Made by a program: the position numbers and the translations under genes. This document shows, in pieces, positions 53,324 through 63,530 of a DNA stretch of 64,000 nucleotides. Source of the DNA: Prorocentrum cordatum (taxonomy: Eukaryota > Sar > Dinophyceae > Prorocentrales > Prorocentraceae); assembly GCA_963575745.1 (NCBI GenBank), contig CAUYUJ010012703.1, forward strand, positions 15,001 through 79,000. Reading direction: 5' to 3'. Positions within the stretch are counted from its first letter, which is position 1. Every line of letters begins with the position of its first letter. The notes under the pieces were generated by a model. It did not search any database and was not told where the DNA came from. It saw only the letters and a program-made list of their open reading frames with translations.

Positions 53324-54117
53324 AGGGTTCCCAATAACCCCCTTAATGGGGCGGTGCGTGGCCTCAGAGCCAAGGATTCGACTCGCCAGGTGACGAAACA
53401 GGATGTAGGCCTAGGCCAACGTATTATGGGGTTCCGGCCGGTGCTGGGGTGCTGAGCGCTGAGGTGATAGGGTGTGCTGGGGCATTGGGTATGCTTCGCT
53501 TCTCTCAGCTTCGCTCCTCTTCTCAAGAACAGCGCTTACACTACGGGCGCCTTACTTTGCTCCTCAGAAGCTGTGTATCCTGCTCGAGAGCTCGGCATGT
53601 CGCCGCCCGTCGCCGCCCCCTCGCCGCCCGCACCGTCTGCGCACATGTGTACACCAACCTACCCCGCAGATGCGCGAAAATCACTGCTTGCGCTGCGTGC
53701 ATACGCTCTCACATGACTGCTCATGCGTGACACACTCCTGGCACTCCTGGTGTGCGAGTGAGCTTGTCTTGGTGCGGCTTCATACGGCTCTCACACACTG
53801 TTCGTTGCTCCTCTGCCCCGTGGGAACGCGGGCAGGATGGACCACCTGCCTCGCTAAGCACCTGGGGCCGCGCAGAGGCAGCAAGCAGGGGAGGGAGATG
53901 AAAAACGGTGTTCGGGCAAGGGGGGTGGGCAGGCTCGGGGCCTCCGCACCCGCAGCCCAGAGCAAGGCAACAGGGGAGGAGAGACAAGCCACGACCAGAG
54001 CAGACGGGGGGAGAAAGTGACGGGCGGAATGACGGACGCGAGGCAGAGCTACAGCCGATGCCCCGGCCTGTGTGCGACGTGGCCAGCGTCTTCGGCTGGG
54101 AGCCTCCTGCGCGGGAA
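53324..54117. other. Unassigned DNA
   Basis: Mixed sequence. Plus frames of 182 and minus of 152 codons overlap without a domain. Confidence 0.45.
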
Positions 54118-54310
54118 GGGAAGAAAACGGGGACCATGACCAAGACTGAACGCGGAAACGTCGTGCCGATCTTGGCCACCGTCCATCTTGACCAGCTTCA
54201 CTTCGTGAATCATCCTCGAGAATCGGCTACGGCCGACATGCACCATGACCAAGGTCGCATCGACAAAATGCCCCGAGATCTTGGTCATGGTCCCCGTGTT
54301 CTTTTTTCCC
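54118..54310. mobile_element. Possible small inverted-repeat element
   Basis: GGGAAGAAAACGGGGACCAT (from 54118) to ACCAAGA at 54145 is mirrored by the complement of 54279-54310, which reads GGGAAAAAAGAACACGGGGA and on to ACCAAGA; the inner 19 bp, ACGGGGACCATGACCAAGA, are identical. A third copy of ACCATGACCAAG lies at 54242-54253 and can pair with 54280-54291. No target duplication was found. Confidence 0.5.
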
Positions 54311-55737
54311 TCGATGCGAGGTGTCGGGCCGGGGCCAACTCCAGGAGAGCTGCTGCAGATGCGCTCGGGCCGCTGAAGAAGTGCTCTCTCGGGGCATGGC
54401 CTCACAAAACCACGGCACCACGAGAGGCCGTGGCACGTCTGGGTACGCCACGCTCGCGACACGGACTCCAGAGAGACTGCAGTGGAAGCTCGATCACAAG
54501 AAACTTTCCACAAGAGACCCAACCCTGAGACCCAGGACGCCCATTGATGTTGGGTGTGGGAACGTCATGCTTTCCATCGCAGAACCATCGAAACCCAAGA
54601 GGCAAACAGGGTGTTTTTTCTTGGCATGGGTTTCCACTGCGAAACGCTCGACGGGACCTGTCAAACCGTGACCTTGCGCCTTGCCACGGATGGCAACTAA
54701 TACCGAGCCCCGCGGCCAGGAATGTAAGGCTCCCACTCCTAATTCTCCTCATTTTTTGAAATCGGCCACACAAGGATTCTCGCAGGCCGCTCCAAGCATG
54801 TCCAACGACCCTGACAACTGGTTGCCGAGAGAAGCGCAAATTGAATGCCGCCGCCGCCGCCGAGGAACCACGGGGCTGCCACGTCAATGTTGTTTAGGAC
54901 ATAGTAGCTGTTGCTCGGTTTATGAAGTACCGCTGGCCTGGATCCTCCGACCCTTCGACACCCTCTGTGACTCTCTACTTCAAACGAATTTTCGTATGCA
55001 GCTGAAGTGCTCACATAGACAGCATGCTTGCATTCACAAGAACACTGCGCGAAGAAATGTGTAATTCCATGCACAGACGAACAATCAACAAGCACATTCG
55101 TCATTGGTTTCTCAATGAAGGCGGGTGTCGGGAAGGAGGGATCGGACTGGGGGTGAGGGACACGGGCTAAGCCATCTCAAGGGAAGACAGGGGGTAGCTC
55201 AGGGCAGAGGCATCACCTCTCGTGGCTGCAGCGGGGGACCCAAAAAAAACTAAATCCAGCTGCTTCCAAACGCCTGGACCTTCTGGACTCCGCGTGGAAG
55301 CTTGAGCATCCATACACACTGTGGCTGCTCGCGTATGGCTATGCGAAGCGGAGCGAAGTCCTCCAATCGGCACGTCGATCTGCGAGGTCTTCTCCCGCTC
55401 CTCCTGTCGCGCCTTGAACTTTTCCTGCAAATGACTGAAGATATGCATTGCTACGCGTCAGTACAATATTCCCCCGACTCCAACGCCTAAATCCCCCACG
55501 TCCCACGGGGTGTACCAAGTTAGTGCACACAGCGAAGGTATCCCGCAAAGGGTGGAACAATTTGGCATGGGCGTGAAAAAAACATGGCGACTGCAATCTC
55601 GCTCGGATGACCACGTCCTGATACCAACGCAAACTTCCACCACAGCACGCGGACGGAAGATCCGAAGGACACGGCGAGGCCGACGCAACCACAAGGTAAT
55701 GAGCGCCAGCGCTCCGCAGGGCCTTCCCGGAGAGTTC
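54311..55737. other. Unassigned DNA
   Basis: Mixed sequence. The minus frame of 307 codons from 56262 crosses the minisatellite to the right. (GCC)n at 54847-54861. No gene was recognised. Confidence 0.45.
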
Positions 55738-56200
55738 CCTAGTCTTGTTTCCTTCCACGGGCCTCAGGTTGTCTTGTCTGGTTTCCTTGCCGGGGCCTCG
55801 TGTCCCCCATTCCTGCTTCCTTACGAGTGTTCCTCGGGTTCCCCAGTGTTGTCCCTGGGGCTCGTTCCTCGGGTTCCCTGATCTTTTTCCTGGGCTCGTT
55901 CCTCGGGTTCCCTGATCCTTGTTCCTCGTTTCCTGGGCTCGTTCCTCGGGTTCCCTGATCTTTTTCCTGGGCTCGTTCCTCTTTTTCCTGGGCTCGTTCC
56001 TCGTTTCCTGGGCTCGTTCCTTGGATTCCCTGGGCTCGTTCCTCGGGTTCCCTGCTCTTGTTCCTTGCTCGGGTTCCCTAAAAGTTCCCCGGTCTCGCTC
56101 CCTGCTCGGGTTCACCGAGATTCCCCGGTCTGGTTCTGCGCTTGGGCTCCTCGCGTGCCCAAGTCTTGCTCCTTGCTTGGATTCCTCGGGATCCACGTTC
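55738..56200 (+). repeat. Minisatellite, 20-44 bp units of TTCCTCGGGTTCCCTG type
   Basis: Units start GTTCCTCGGGTTCCCTGATC and end TTTCCTGGGCTC. They are clearest at 55858-56100, where seven units vary in length from 20 to 44 bp through internal deletions. Looser relatives extend on both sides. Minus frames rich in Pro, Glu and Arg (EPEERAQETR repeats) are translations of the array. Confidence 0.85.
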
Positions 56201-56344
56201 TTGTTCCTCGGGCTTCCGGGCATTGCGAAGCAGTGCCCAGCAATGCCAAGCACCGCGCCCATGCAATAGAAAGCTTCCCTTAATCCGGGTCGCGCCAGGT
56301 TCTTTAAATGAGTTCCGCATTCTCGCCTCTTCAGGCGTCTGCAA

Positions 56345-56600
56345 ATCCAAAATTACTCGAGAGGCCCCCAAGACTGGCCCAAGACGGCCAAAGGGGCCCC
56401 CGGTAGGGCCCAGAGAGGAGCGCAAGAGATGCCCCAGAGGGGGAACCCGCAAGGACCTTGGGAGCCCTCCACCACAAGATGGCCCCCAGGTTCCCAAGCA
56501 GGACCCCAAGAGGCTCGCAAGAAGTCCCCATGAGACTCCAAAAGCCCCCAGGAGCCCTGAAAAACTCAAAGAGGCCGCCCCCCAGGCCTCCTGGAGGCCT
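56345..56600 (+). repeat. CCAAGA-type minisatellite, array 8
   Basis: A leader CAAATCCAAAATTACTCGAG is followed by units such as GGCCCCCAAGACTGGCCC and GACCCCAAGAGGCTCGC. Core on the plus strand. Confidence 0.75.
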
Positions 56601-57649
56601 CAAGAAGCCCCGCAACAGACGCGGATGAAGAGGAGGACAAATCAACAACTACACTCAGGCAGCACGACATGATGCGGTAAACGGCACACGAAGGCGGAAG
56701 CCGCACGTATCCTCTTCTGGTGGTCGGCGGAATGGCGAAAGCCTCCTAAATAATTCAGACGTTATTCGTCGGCATCCTGGCAGTGTACACGGATTGAAAC
56801 CATTCGGACTGAGTATCACCATAGAGGATCGTGCACACGCTTTTGAAAATACGTCCATCGTTGAAGCGAATGGTCTTCGCCAGAACATGTCAGTGGGCAG
56901 GCGGTCGAACGAGGGTACATTGTTTCGCGTGTGTGTGGGCGATTGAGCTAGGAATTCTTTGAGCTTGAGTGCGGTTCAATCTAAAGAAGTCCACGAAGGG
57001 CAGGATATATAGAGTTCCTACTCATTCGCGCACCTGCTGACACACCTTCCCCCGTCATGGTACCTAACGCCTCTCGCACGATACAACATGCTCATGGGCG
57101 GGATTATGAAAACTACAATTTGCCGACCAAAATCAAAGATATCCCCCTTGTCATCCTCTTCCTCCCCGTGACGGGCCCTCATATCTTTGAATGGTGGTAT
57201 GGCGAATGGCCAGTCACGCGCCGCGTTGTGCAGTACTGTCAGTACTGGCTCTCTGGCACAAGCCACGCCCACGTACTCATTGCGGCCCCTCTTCAGCGCC
57301 ACATGCGGGGGGGGGGGCCGACTGATGCGCGTTCCTCCAGTGGATCCGACACAGATTCCCGTCGGAATTGGGGGAGGGGGTCCCCGAGAAGAGAGGTGGG
57401 GCGCGCAAGTGCCACTGGGGCTCCTTTACACCCTATGAATCGGAGCCCCTTCGGCAGATCCCAACTGCAGAAAAGTGTCGGGCAGGAAGGGACCGCGTGC
57501 AAGCGGGACGGGCCGATCACCGCTACCCTCGCCCCCCCTTCGGCCGCCAGAAACCGCGACGCAAACTCGCGTGCTGCCCGAAGCCGGCCGGCGCCAGAAA
57601 AGCGTCGCCGCAGCCCAGGATATCCCTCACTGGTTTCGGCTGAGCGCCG
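56601..57649. other. Unassigned DNA
   Basis: Mixed sequence. A 198-codon plus frame from 57057 has no domain; its first 60 residues are of normal composition, the rest Arg/Pro/Gly-rich. Confidence 0.4.
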
Positions 57650-58210
57650 CTAGAACTTGCCGTGGACATCCCTGGGGGGCGCCACACTATCCAGCTCCGC
57701 GCTGCGGCGCGATACCGATACGGGCGGGCGCGGGCAGGAGGACCGCCACGCCAAAGGAGCGTGCCCTTCAAATGTAGCGTGGCTCCCCTGCTGAGAGGCC
57801 TGACGCCCAGATGCTCGCACTCCACGTGCGCCGACGAGCTGCACGATCGTGAGCTCTAGCACGACGCCAACCCCAGAATCGAAGATGCCAGAGAGGGGGC
57901 ACGTCCCGCAGACTGTCGACAAGAAGACTCCGTCACCATAGCCGATAACCTCCTGCGAGTCGCCCTTCTTGCGCAGCTTCATTTTGAAGCAGACATCCTC
58001 TTCGATCGCAAATGACGCGCCGATCGTGAACACGAGGCTGGCCATGTCAATCAGCCTATCCGCTATCCTCTGTACGACCATGCCCACCGCCTTGGCCAAC
58101 CCCTGAAAGCTTCCCCCTTCGCTGGTTTGCTCGACGCCCCGTCCAATGAAGGTGTTGACGCGGTCCTGGCGAGGGCCCCGGTCCTGAGGCCCCAGCGGCG
58201 TTGACCGCAT
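57650..58210 (-). CDS. Open frame of 186 codons, partly protein-like, function unknown
   Basis: The middle of the frame (about 58170-57830) reads as ordinary protein: FQGLAKAVGMVVQRIADRLI, DMASLVFTIGASFAIEEDVC, FKMKLRKKGDSQEVIGYGDG and SGVGVVLELTIVQLVGARGV. It has balanced charge, two hydrophobic stretches and few GC-driven runs. The last 50 codons look less protein-like, so the coding part may be one exon. No family is recognised. The upstream complement has CTGGGGCCTCAG near 58190, a possible acceptor. This is the best unassigned coding candidate in the window, but it rests on composition alone. Confidence 0.35.
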   Translation of the reverse strand: MRSTPLGPQDRGPRQDRVNTFIGRGVEQTSEGGSFQGLAKAVGMVVQRIADRLIDMASLVFTIGASFAIEEDVCFKMKLRKKGDSQEVIGYGDGVFLSTVCGTCPLSGIFDSGVGVVLELTIVQLVGARGVRASGRQASQQGSHATFEGHAPLAWRSSCPRPPVSVSRRSAELDSVAPPRDVHGKF

Positions 58211-59369
58211 CGTGAAGTGTACCAGAGACGCGGGAGACGCTGTTCGTGTGTGACTTGTCGGTATCTTAGTTCCCCCATCACCACGTTCGTGTGGATAAAA
58301 GCCCGTCCGCAGGGGCCCAAGATAGAGGAACGCGCAAAGAACGAGCCAGTCGTCCGAATGGCATGAGCGGTACCCGCCCCATTGGGGGTGGTTCGCGACT
58401 ACATTTGTTTTAAGAGGCTTCGCGGCACTGAGGCGGCGGCCAGTATAAGTGAGGCGGCCATCATCATCAGCACCACCACCACCCTCAGCATCATCGTCAT
58501 CAGTCCTGCAGCTTGTCCAAGGTGCTCAGGGCGGTCCGCCTGAAGCGAGGGTGGCCCGCCGCGGACCACCATACCATCGACATCCACTGCTTAGTCCGCC
58601 TCTACATACCGTCCGCTTTCCCTGTCACATGCGATCCTCTCTTCGCCCTCCTATCCTCTCCTCCCCTACCCTCCGCCTCCGCCGTCACATCCACCGCATC
58701 ATCAGTCCCTTTCTGCCCTCAAATGAGACTTCAAACTATATCTCCTCTGGGCAGCCCGACTCTCTCAGGCGGGCGCTGGTGGCCCAGCGCTGCCAGAGCA
58801 GGCCAGCAGAGCGAGGGTGACAGATCATAGACCGAGGAAAACTCAAAATAGGACCGAGCAAAGCGCCCACACTCCCGCCCCCTCCCCCTCCAGCCTCCGC
58901 GCTGCAACTGCGATACCATCCACACAACTGGCTCAGAAACGTGGTCAAACACATACTCTTCCGACAGACATCGCCCTTGATTCCCGGCATATCCTGCAGA
59001 GCTGCGAACAGACGCAGAGGTGTCGTGCCTAAACTTGTCAGCCGTGCTTTAGCAGATACGCCGGGCAGCTGGCATGCGGAGCAGCGCGCCTGGACGGCTT
59101 TGCTTCCACTGCACTCGGATCATACCTGTGGCCCTCGACCCGCTCGTTCTCGCTGGGCATGTCAGTCGGCACCTAGCAAGGACGCCAACAAGCCATCCGG
59201 CTCAGGCAAGCCCGATTGTGCGCGTGCTCGCGCTCCCAATCCGTCGCAGCGGGGTAAGTCCACATCCCTGCCGTTGCTGCGCGGCGAGGCAAGTCAAGCA
59301 ACAGACACAAAAACGCTAGGGCATCAAGGTCAGTCCCTGGCGCTCCGATATCTTAGGCCCGTGTGAGGA
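58211..59369. other. Unassigned DNA
   Basis: Mixed sequence with a CAC/ATC-rich patch at 58465-58505. Frames of 105-141 codons on plus have no domain. Confidence 0.45.
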
Positions 59370-59882
59370 CTACGCTCTGAAGGTGAACAGCGCGAAAGCC
59401 TCCAAAGCGGAACTCCTAACCTCAGCGCGGTCGAGCTGCTGGGGTCCGTCGTGCTGCTCACGATGCTGCTGCCGGAGCATGTCCTGCTGATCGCGGCCGC
59501 GCTGCGGGGATCCGTCGTCCTGTTCCCGATGGCGCTGCTGGCGCCCGTCCTGCAGCTCGAGGCCGCGCTGCTGGGTTCTGCTATCCGGCCGCGGCGACGA
59601 CGGTTCTCCAGAACGAACAGCGGCACCGGGCGTGATCGTCGCGGCAGGGGGGGGGGTCCAGGGCGAACTGGGAAGGCACGGCGTCACCGTGAGCATTATG
59701 GTTTCTGTCGACCTGGCCGTCCGTGGTCCGCACTCGATCCCAGGGGCCAGGGGATCCACTATTGGGGACGCCAGACGGTGGCGAAGGTCTCCCAGCCCTT
59801 CTGGCGCCAGCGTGTCATCGTAGCCTTGGACAGGTGGTTCTGCTGCCAGACAGAGCACCTCCTCGCGGTCCAGGAGTGCCAC
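59370..59882 (-). CDS. Open frame of 170 codons with a Gln/Arg/Asp-rich repeat, function unknown
   Basis: From a Met at 59882 the frame encodes DREEVLCLAAEPPVQGYDDT, a Pro/Ser/Thr-rich middle, then two related segments, LQDGRQQRHREQDDGSPQRG and QDMLRQQHREQHDGPQQLDR, about 63 bp apart at DNA level and in the same phase, before ending SALEAFALFTFRA. The in-phase duplication hints at coding, but the opposite strand is open too. No family is recognised. Confidence 0.25.
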   Translation of the reverse strand: MALLDREEVLCLAAEPPVQGYDDTLAPEGLGDLRHRLASPIVDPLAPGIECGPRTARSTETIMLTVTPCLPSSPWTPPPAATITPGAAVRSGEPSSPRPDSRTQQRGLELQDGRQQRHREQDDGSPQRGRDQQDMLRQQHREQHDGPQQLDRAEVRSSALEAFALFTFRA

Positions 59883-60009
59883 TGCCAGACGCGTTGGCCC
59901 GCGCGCCTCTGGATGGCGGCCTTTCGTAGCGGGTCCTCAGCGTGGCGACGAGGCTCTGACCAGGTGCGCCCCAAGCAACGGCGGCATCGCCTGCAGTAGG
60001 TGTGCGCTC

Positions 60010-60590
60010 GGGGGCCTATGCGGGACCAGGAGGGGCTTTCTGGTTTCTGACACCGCCGTCGTTGCTCTGTCCAGGAGCGCCGTTGAAGGCGGCAACCACG
60101 GGGGAGATGGGGGTTCCCCCTGAGCCCTGGTGAGGCTCAAGGGAGGCCCGCTGGTTTCTGACCCTGCCATCTCTACCAGGTTCGGCCCGCTGGTTTCTGA
60201 CACCGCCAGAGCCCCCCGTGTCCCTGAGCACGCTACCAGGTGAACAGACACTAGCCTCCGACACATCACAACTGAATGCGCAGCGAATGCCGCGATAACG
60301 GGTGTGAAGCTACCGGGTTCGATCTGCTGGTCTCTGACACCGCCATTGCTGCCAGGTTCAGGGGTGCCACGGAACGCGGCAAGAGCCGGAGAAATGGATG
60401 CTCCCTCTGAGCCCTGGTGAGGCTCAGGGGAGGCCCGCTGGTGTCTGACTCCGCCATCGCAACCAGGTTCGGCCCGCAGGTCTCTGACACCGCCATTGCT
60501 AGCAGGTCCGGGGGAAATGGAGTTCCATCGGGGCCCTGGTGAGGCTCAGGGGAAGCCCGGTGGTTTCTGCCACCGCCATCGCTGCCATGG
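60010..60590. repeat. Tandem repeat with TTTCTGACACCGCC and GAGCCCTGGTGAGGCTC motifs
   Basis: The first motif or a variant recurs near 60045, 60155, 60195, 60332, 60444, 60483 and 60565; GCCCTGGTGAGGCTCA recurs near 60124, 60413 and 60535. Larger units thus differ in length. Minus frames contain repeated AVSETSGPN and GPPLSLTRAQ peptides, so an ancestral coding repeat is conceivable but not shown. Confidence 0.7.
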
Positions 60591-60775
60591 TCCGGGCCCC
60601 CCAAGCGGCCCCCATGGGCCCCCACGAGGCCTCCCAAGCGGCCCCTCTGAGGCCCCGAGAGGCGCCCCACAGGCACCGAAGACGCTCCAAGGGCCGGCGA
60701 AAGGTCCCGAAGACGCCCGAAAGGCCCCCGAGAGATACCCCAAGAGACCCACGGCCACCCGAGATGTCCACATGA
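60591..60775 (+). repeat. CCAAGA-type minisatellite, array 9 (diverged)
   Basis: Units such as CCCCCAAGCGGCCCCC, CTCCCAAGCGGCCCC and ACCCCAAGAGACCC; several have CAAGC for CAAGA. Core on the plus strand. Confidence 0.6.
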
Positions 60776-61068
60776 TGCCACGCTCCCCCGATCGAGGCAG
60801 CTCCGCTGGGCATCGTGCCTGGATGGGCTGGTGGGGACACGCGAAACGTCAAGAATATGGGAGAATGACTGCACGAGAAAAGTGAGGAATCAACAACAAG
60901 AAAAGAAAAGAGACAAGCGCAAGCGCATTTATTCGCTACCCGAGCCTGGCTGCAGATCAGGGTACGCCTAAGCCCGGTGCCTCCCGCAGGACGTCGGGCA
61001 ATGTTGTGTCCTGCCGGCCAGACAAGGTGACCATTTCGACGAGTTCGCTCAACCCCGATCCTAAAATG
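60776..61068. other. Unassigned DNA
   Basis: Mixed sequence; no gene was recognised. Confidence 0.4.
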
Positions 61069-61374
61069 CTACGGCCCCCTACTCATCGAGCACTCTCCCC
61101 ACCTCATCCCAAATGACCGACGGTATTGGGTCGATGAAAGGGGCGAGGTATGCGAGGTGAGAAGTGCTCTGCTCAAGGTATCGAAACGCGGTTTCTGCTC
61201 GAGTGCCACACTGAAAACTTGTAGTGTTGTAACCATGGGGGTAATTTGATAACGAAATGCGTCGACAGCCCAGCGAGCAAAAAGAGTCAGAGCCAAGGGA
61301 AGGCACCTATTACGATTAGCGTCATACCATGCTACTATGAAACAGCTCGACATGTCTGCACCAAGAAATTGCAT
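61069..61374 (-). pseudogene. Possible broken coding fragment, function unknown
   Basis: The minus frame from 61374 encodes SSCFIVAWYDANRNRCLPLA and TLFARWAVDAFRYQITPMVT, then loses protein character near 61190. The neighbouring frame picks up with FRYLEQSTSHLAYLAPFIDP and IPSVIWDEVGRVLDE and a stop at 61079. Joined by one frameshift, the two read like one protein C-terminus. No family is recognised and the opposite strand is partly open, so it could be chance. Confidence 0.25.
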
Positions 61375-62944
61375 TATTGAAGCAGTGCTTGCACTGACGG
61401 CTTCCTACTTGCACGGTGGAGAAGTATATCGCGCGGCTGCTTTCCACCATAGTCGCAAGAAAAGCCCGCTTGCCCGTGGGTGTTGGCATTCCGCGGTATT
61501 TACCGACGGGGTACGGGGTCCCGCCCGTAGGGACATGTCATGTGTTGCCCATTTGTCCTGGCTTTCCGCAGTAGTTCCTCCGTGGTTCCGTCCTATACTC
61601 GAAATGCTCCGTTGAATTCGAACTTGCCGCCAACATATCAAAACCAAAATACTTTGAAACTCCAGGTGAACTCGCACCGCCCCCAGACACCGCGGGCCGC
61701 AGCCACGCCGCACCAGCAGTAGCAAGCGAGCGTGGGAATGGGAAGCGACGAGCGCGAAATACCGACGAGGGCTGGCAAGAAACTACGGATCACGCACGCA
61801 AACTGATCCCATGAGGCCCCCAAAATGCTCCCAAGAGGTCAAAAAACTGCCCCCAAGAGGCCCACGACCGCACCCCGAAGAGGCCCCACGAAGCATCACT
61901 GAGGACTCTGCCCCACGTCAGCGTCGTCATCGCCGCCGATGCCGCCGTCGTGGTCGTCGTCCCCCTTCAGGGTCGGCGGCACCGGCCGTAAGGCCTTCCC
62001 ATGTATGGACGATGCACTCCCGAGTGACCCCATGGATGTGCTGGTCGAGTGCGTGAGGCCCAAAAGCAACGCCTCCGATACTTACAGCCATGGCACTGCC
62101 CGACAGAGCGCCGGATGCGGAACAGAGGGGCTCGCCCGGCCACGGCGAGCCTCGTCCACCGTCAGGATCCCCGACATAGACCTCAGGAGAAGCCCGGCAC
62201 TCAGAGCCCCTCCTTGAGCATCGTTGAACCGATCCCTATCCCCACAAGCGTGGGCTGGGCCCAACTGGCCGATGTACCCCCCGGATGGGTAATTATATAG
62301 GCTGGTCTCTTCGGGTTTCGAGGGGCATATCCCCGACTGAGGTGGTGAGGCGGTGGGGCTCGGGATGTGGATGGGGAGGGGGATAGGGATCGGTGAAACG
62401 ATACTGACAGGACTCCTGAACCCAAAGTGGTCCTTGTTTGAGCGCCTTGACAGTACGGTTCCACGCCCTGAAAACGCGGCTCTGAACTGCCCCCGGTGCG
62501 GCGCACCTTCCGCCAGTGCTCGTCCGCACCATCGCTACGGAGAGCCCGCATCGGCTCTCGCGCGCCTGCACAGGCTACTCATGGGTCAGGGCCTCGCCTC
62601 TCCACCGCTGGTCCCGGGCGTGGACCGAGCACGAGGAGCGAGCAGCTGAGGGGCAACGATAAGGGGTATAGCGATAGGGGGAAACATCGACCTGGAATCA
62701 GCGATACATCGCCGATTGTGAATCCGCACGTGCCTGGACAGGTTGGGGCTATCGGGCCCCTATCGGCGATCAATGGGCGCTTGGGGGTCGATGAACCCCT
62801 GAATAGCCCCGACCTCCGACGTCGTGGTCTTTTCCCAACAGGGACCCCAATCCCTTCCCCCGGGACCTGCTGCGCACCCCGTGGCGTTCTTAGAAGGCCC
62901 CGAGCCCAGGAAGAGACCCCTGGATACCGGCACCGCCCAAAAAA
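61375..62944. other. Unassigned DNA with a short CCAAGA-type stretch
   Basis: 61808-61895 has four or five diverged CCAAGA units (CCCCCAAGAGGCCC). Otherwise mixed sequence with frames under about 205 codons and no domain. Confidence 0.45.
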
Positions 62945-62998
62945 ACCTTCGGCCGTGATTCGTTCACGACGTCAGGGGCTCTGGGACTCGACGGGTCC
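62945..62998 (-). mobile_element. Single end of ME-CAGAC
   Basis: On the minus strand: GAGTCCCAGAGCCCCTGACG, then arms GTCGTGA and TCACGGC (plus-strand bases 62964-62970 and 62952-62958) pair at six of seven positions. Flanking sequence does not match other copies. Confidence 0.45.
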
Positions 62999-63320
62999 AG
63001 TACTCCTGGCAATCACCCTACATGGAAGACAGAATGCTGCCGTGAACGGCCGCACTCTCGAGCAACACCCTTCGAACAAATGTCTGGTTGGACTCATGAG
63101 ATGTTGAGGAGCCCACAGAGCAGGTACGCGCCCAACCAGGCACATGAACACGGCCGCGTGATACGAACGTTCGCGCCATGCGCATTCCCGGGACCAGCGT
63201 GGTTTCCTGCACGTGTGCGTCCTCCTTCCGCTCCTGGAATGCACTTGCACTGCAACCCGCTCTGGGCGACCCCGCCACCAGCACGAGATAGGGAGGCTGG
63301 CAAAGAATTAGGTCGGGCGT
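62999..63320. other. Unassigned DNA
   Basis: Mixed sequence; no gene was recognised. Confidence 0.4.
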
Positions 63321-63530
63321 GTCTTCCTACAGGCGGATATGGGACGAAGAGTAAAACATATAGAAAATACCTAAATGAATATTCAAAAATACTCAGAAGA
63401 ATGCCCCCTGACTTGTTCTGACTATTTTTGAATATTCCTCATGTAGACGGACAGGCCCTACTTAAGCAAAGCATCGGTTGGGTGCAGCGCCCCGCCCCGC
63501 CGCCCCGGTGTGGCAGCAGCAGCGGCAAAC
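63321..63530 (+). repeat. Module shared with the outer inverted-repeat element at 49690-49860
   Basis: GACTATTTTTGAATATTCCTC (63422-63442), then GGACAGGCCC and ACTTAA, then GCCCCGCCGCC and CGGTGTGGCAGC match 49755-49855 in the same order. In this copy GAATATTCAAAAATACTC at 63379-63396 is the near-perfect complement of the first block, giving an 18-bp hairpin stem with one mismatch. The element ends seen at 49906 are not found here. Confidence 0.55.

Noticed and set aside
60315-60330. GGGTTCGATCTGC as a tRNA B box
   Set aside because: The flanking bases do not form a T-arm stem and no A box or acceptor stem is present; it is inside a tandem repeat.
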